Shown: positions 61,602 to 64,000 of the stretch, piece after piece
Layout: each line of letters begins with the position of its first letter
Numbering within the stretch: the first letter of the stretch is position 1
Assembly: GCA_017643645.1 (NCBI GenBank)
Contig: JAEPNB010000003.1
Location: 372,001 to 436,000 of the forward strand
DNA from: Balneola sp.
Lineage (GTDB): Bacteria > Bacteroidota > Rhodothermia > Balneolales > Balneolaceae
Direction: 5' to 3'
Length of the DNA: 64,000 nucleotides
The notes under the pieces: model-generated
Databases searched by the model: none
What the model was told of the DNA's origin: nothing
What the model saw: the letters and a program-made list of their open reading frames with translations, nothing else
Made by a program: the position numbers and the translations under genes

Positions 61602-63662
61602 ATGCCATATTGGTTAATTGTGTTCTTTTCTATTGCCCGGCTTGTTCTCTTTTTTGTGATCGTGTTTTCATGGATTGGTCCAAAATTCCTTCCACATACA
61701 AAAAAGTTACATGGAATTGATAAGATGCTTTACAGCTGGATCGGTATCGGGGGCACTATCATTCTCACGATTTTTATTCTAACGATTCTGAACCTATATG
61801 ATTTGATCAGTATTTTTACTGTTTTAATATTGATCCCTATTTTTATTTCGTTCTTTAAGGAATGGAGAAGTGGTACATCGCTGGGGTCTATTTTTAAAGT
61901 AATAGAGAATAAAATAGTAGCTAATCAGGTACGGGTAATCGAATCCATCAAAATTTTTACCTATAAGGGTTTAAAGGATCGGTTTTCAGTGAAACGAGAG
62001 TTTTCTGTTTATGACAACAGATATAATATCGCCGCAGTGGTTATAGGCATAACTTCGTGTATTGTTCGCGTGATACCGGTACTAAAAAATGCAGCACCTT
62101 ACAGCAGGGCATGGTATTTCGAGCTTGATGAAGTCAAGAATATCAGACTTCAGCAATATTTTGGAGAGTTGCCAATACCAAAAGGGATGCATTCTTTGGT
62201 AGGTATGTTCAGCAATCTTACACAAGTAGGACCTGAGCTCACCCTAAGCTTGCTTGGGAGCTTAACCAGTTTTCTTTTGACGATTATTATTTTTTGGTTG
62301 ATCCGTGAAATCACAAAAGGTAAACGATTAACCGCCGCATTATTCGGAGCAAGTATTTTTGCGCTTATTCCTACATTATTACTTCCCTTAAGCCTTGAAG
62401 CTGAAACCGGCATTAATACTATTTTATTGGCGCTTTGTTTTGCCTTACCAACAGCTTTTATTTTTGTTAGGAATCTCAGGTCTGTTGATAAGGCTCCATG
62501 GTTTTATGTAACTATGGGGATTATTGCCACAGCCCTTACAGATATATTTGTTCTTTTAGTAGTGTTATTACCTTTTTTGATATATGGATTATTAGCTATT
62601 CCGAGAAAGAGATTTGCTATCAATTTGATTAAAGTGATTACCTATTTAATTATTGTTTTTACACTTTCCTTAAGTCCTTATTTCATTCATTTAATAACAA
62701 TGGGACTGGATATTAATTCATTTTTTGAGTCTCAGCTCTTAGACACTCTTATATTCAGTTATTTCCCATTCTTAATTGCAGATCTAGAGGCTTTGAGTTC
62801 GATTTATCTTTATATAACCGGGGGCTTATTCATCGTCTTTTTGATTCTTCACTTCGTTCAAAAAAAGAAAAGCTTTGCGGATGAATTGGTTTATTTTGCA
62901 ATGTTCGGATCTATGGCTTTTCTGTATTCTTCTCACAATAATTTAAGTATTTCATTTATTGATTTCGATCAACTCAATGCTTTTTATGCAATTCTCATTT
63001 CTGTGTTATGTGGGCTCGTTTTTTATGCTATATACACGTTAATTGAAGTGGTAATGAATATAAAACATCGTTTTGTGCGCTACAGCCAACCAATTTTAAT
63101 TGTGTTATTAGTGGCAGGGGGCTTATTCCTTGCTGGTGGAGTAAATACAGGCAAAACGCTACCTCAAACATTACCGAATGGGTTCTTTGAATCTTACTAC
63201 AAAATAATTAATGAAAGACTTCCTTTTACTTATGCCACGGTAAGTCCACCCATTGATAATGCATTGTCTAAGAACAGACATTATTTTATGAACTATGATT
63301 TTTTTCTGACAAGCTATGCTAATATAGATTCACTGTATCAGGAATATCTTGAACTTCCTAAAGAGCTGAGGCCTGATACTGCGAATATTCCCCCTGCAAG
63401 TATATTCGTTTTTATACAAAAGCCACCTTATGAATCAATACAGCAGGGAATCTTATTTGAACCGGGCGAGCAGATGCAAGCTTTAAGTGAATGGATTTCT
63501 AAATATAGTTCACTCCCAGGTAGAGAGGTTCTCGTATATAAAGAAACAGAGGATGCTGTTGTCTATGAGATAATCAATCAGAAAGACGGATCTAACATAG
63601 GTGATATTTTGATGAATATTTACCCAAAAGAGGAAGGACGTGCCGCTAAGTTATTTAAATAA
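61602..63662 (+). CDS. Large polytopic membrane protein, possible GT-C-type or Pel accessory protein
   Basis: 686 residues with two helices at the N-terminus, a cytoplasmic-looking segment (residues ~90-150), then about ten helices and a soluble domain of ~160 residues at the C-terminus. An acidic, aromatic loop (SRAWYFELDEVKNIRLQQYF) before the third helix recalls the first loop of GT-C enzymes. No strict family match. It may be a membrane glycosyltransferase or take the place of PelE. It follows the GH114 gene by 1 bp. Confidence 0.65.
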   Translation: MPYWLIVFFSIARLVLFFVIVFSWIGPKFLPHTKKLHGIDKMLYSWIGIGGTIILTIFILTILNLYDLISIFTVLILIPIFISFFKEWRSGTSLGSIFKVIENKIVANQVRVIESIKIFTYKGLKDRFSVKREFSVYDNRYNIAAVVIGITSCIVRVIPVLKNAAPYSRAWYFELDEVKNIRLQQYFGELPIPKGMHSLVGMFSNLTQVGPELTLSLLGSLTSFLLTIIIFWLIREITKGKRLTAALFGASIFALIPTLLLPLSLEAETGINTILLALCFALPTAFIFVRNLRSVDKAPWFYVTMGIIATALTDIFVLLVVLLPFLIYGLLAIPRKRFAINLIKVITYLIIVFTLSLSPYFIHLITMGLDINSFFESQLLDTLIFSYFPFLIADLEALSSIYLYITGGLFIVFLILHFVQKKKSFADELVYFAMFGSMAFLYSSHNNLSISFIDFDQLNAFYAILISVLCGLVFYAIYTLIEVVMNIKHRFVRYSQPILIVLLVAGGLFLAGGVNTGKTLPQTLPNGFFESYYKIINERLPFTYATVSPPIDNALSKNRHYFMNYDFFLTSYANIDSLYQEYLELPKELRPDTANIPPASIFVFIQKPPYESIQQGILFEPGEQMQALSEWISKYSSLPGREVLVYKETEDAVVYEIINQKDGSNIGDILMNIYPKEEGRAAKLFK

Positions 63663-64000
63663 ATACTTACTTAGTTCATTACTATTTTTTGTTTTAATGG
63701 TTTTAAATAAACCGTTAAATGCACAAAATGAGATAGCTCCGATTATAATTCTGCAGAGTTCATCTGATGAATTTTCTGTTGAAGTTACTAACGAGTTGAT
63801 CGAGGCATTTAAATATCCCGAATTCAAGTATGAAATCATGGATATTGATAAATCCCAAAATATTCCAATAGATAAAAAAACCAATCTTCTTATCAATACC
63901 AGCTCGAATATCACTTCAATAGATGATATAGAACTAAACAAGATCATTGATTATTTAGGGAAAGGTGGTAAAATGATCTTTTTTGGTACGGTAACAGATG
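63640..64000 (+). CDS. Exported protein, 3' end outside window (DUF2194-like)
   Basis: A GTG at 63640, preceded by AGGAAGG at 63631, opens a frame that stays open to the window end; no ATG gives a full signal peptide. The product begins MPLSYLNKYLLSSLLFFVLM with cleavage near LNA-QNE, then has alternating strands and helices (APIIILQSSSDEFSVEVTNE, LNKIIDYLGKGGKMIFFG), like the N-terminus of DUF2194 proteins that carry the deacetylase half of PelA. It overlaps the gene before it by 23 bp. The family call is tentative. Confidence 0.7.
   Translation, partial: MPLSYLNKYLLSSLLFFVLMVLNKPLNAQNEIAPIIILQSSSDEFSVEVTNELIEAFKYPEFKYEIMDIDKSQNIPIDKKTNLLINTSSNITSIDDIELNKIIDYLGKGGKMIFFGTVTD

Overview
The window looks like chromosomal DNA of a Gram-negative, AT-rich member of the Bacteroidota/Balneolota (FCB) group. 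The clues are many lipoproteins and outer-membrane barrels of Bacteroidota type, a fused isobutyryl-CoA mutase (IcmF), a stand-alone biotin carboxylase, a phytoene-synthase-type enzyme and a Pel-like polysaccharide locus. Placement in Balneolota is an inference from gene content; no rRNA is present.

Region 1 (1-15777) is the most unusual part: an integron-like cassette array on the minus strand. A tyrosine recombinase (14935-15777) sits at the right end and reads away from the array, as intI does in an integron. To its left lie eight gene cassettes (the last cut by the window edge) separated by long imperfect palindromes that behave like attC sites. For every complete cassette the first bases (GTT...) are the reverse complement of the R'' end of its own attC-like site, which is the signature of cassettes joined at G/TT. 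Five identical 124-bp units without a gene are inserted exactly at those G/TT points and behave as minimal, attC-only cassettes. Cassette cargo, from the recombinase outwards: a restriction-modification system with controller protein; a six-gene ArsR/SnoaL/membrane/DoxX/LigB/luciferase-domain operon; an HxlR/NmrA/DoxX/LigB/glutathione-peroxidase module; an esterase; a D-cysteine desulfhydrase-like enzyme; an ArsR/CBU_0592/SDR operon; a DUF1801 protein; and an HxlR regulator. The recombinase lacks the extra segment that defines canonical IntI, so the system may be of an undescribed type.

Region 2 (15774-37670) is backbone: purC with a LacI-type regulator; a phytoene synthase-like gene; accC-murQ-plsC-tonB in a tight row; tRNA-Ser(GGA); a large lipoprotein with an outer-membrane barrel gene; an NAD-salvage cluster (FAD oxidoreductase, nicotinamidase, nicotinate phosphoribosyltransferase); an AraC regulator and a secreted protein; an LpoB/COG3014 pair; and an Ig-like lipoprotein-MscS-secreted protein row.

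Region 3 (about 37.7-39.2 kb) is a second, small cassette cluster on the plus strand with a different attC family and no integrase nearby (CALIN-like), carrying two small membrane proteins and a lipoprotein. Region 4 (39.3-52.5 kb) holds icmF, a pair of 105-bp palindromic repeats beside a truncated gene, a GT4 glycosyltransferase, a protein with 30-residue tandem repeats, a PH-domain protein, msrB, a repeat-rich surface protein, a cyclophilin, a PagL-like deacylase and small exported proteins.

Region 5 (52.6-64.0 kb) is one tightly packed operon: a REC-histidine kinase, a response regulator, two PelF-type glycosyltransferases, a PelG-type exporter, a GAF-HD-GYP protein, a GH114 lipoprotein, a large polytopic membrane protein and the start of an exported protein cut by the window end. 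It looks like a variant Pel polysaccharide system in which a c-di-GMP phosphodiesterase-type HD-GYP protein is found where PelD would be expected.
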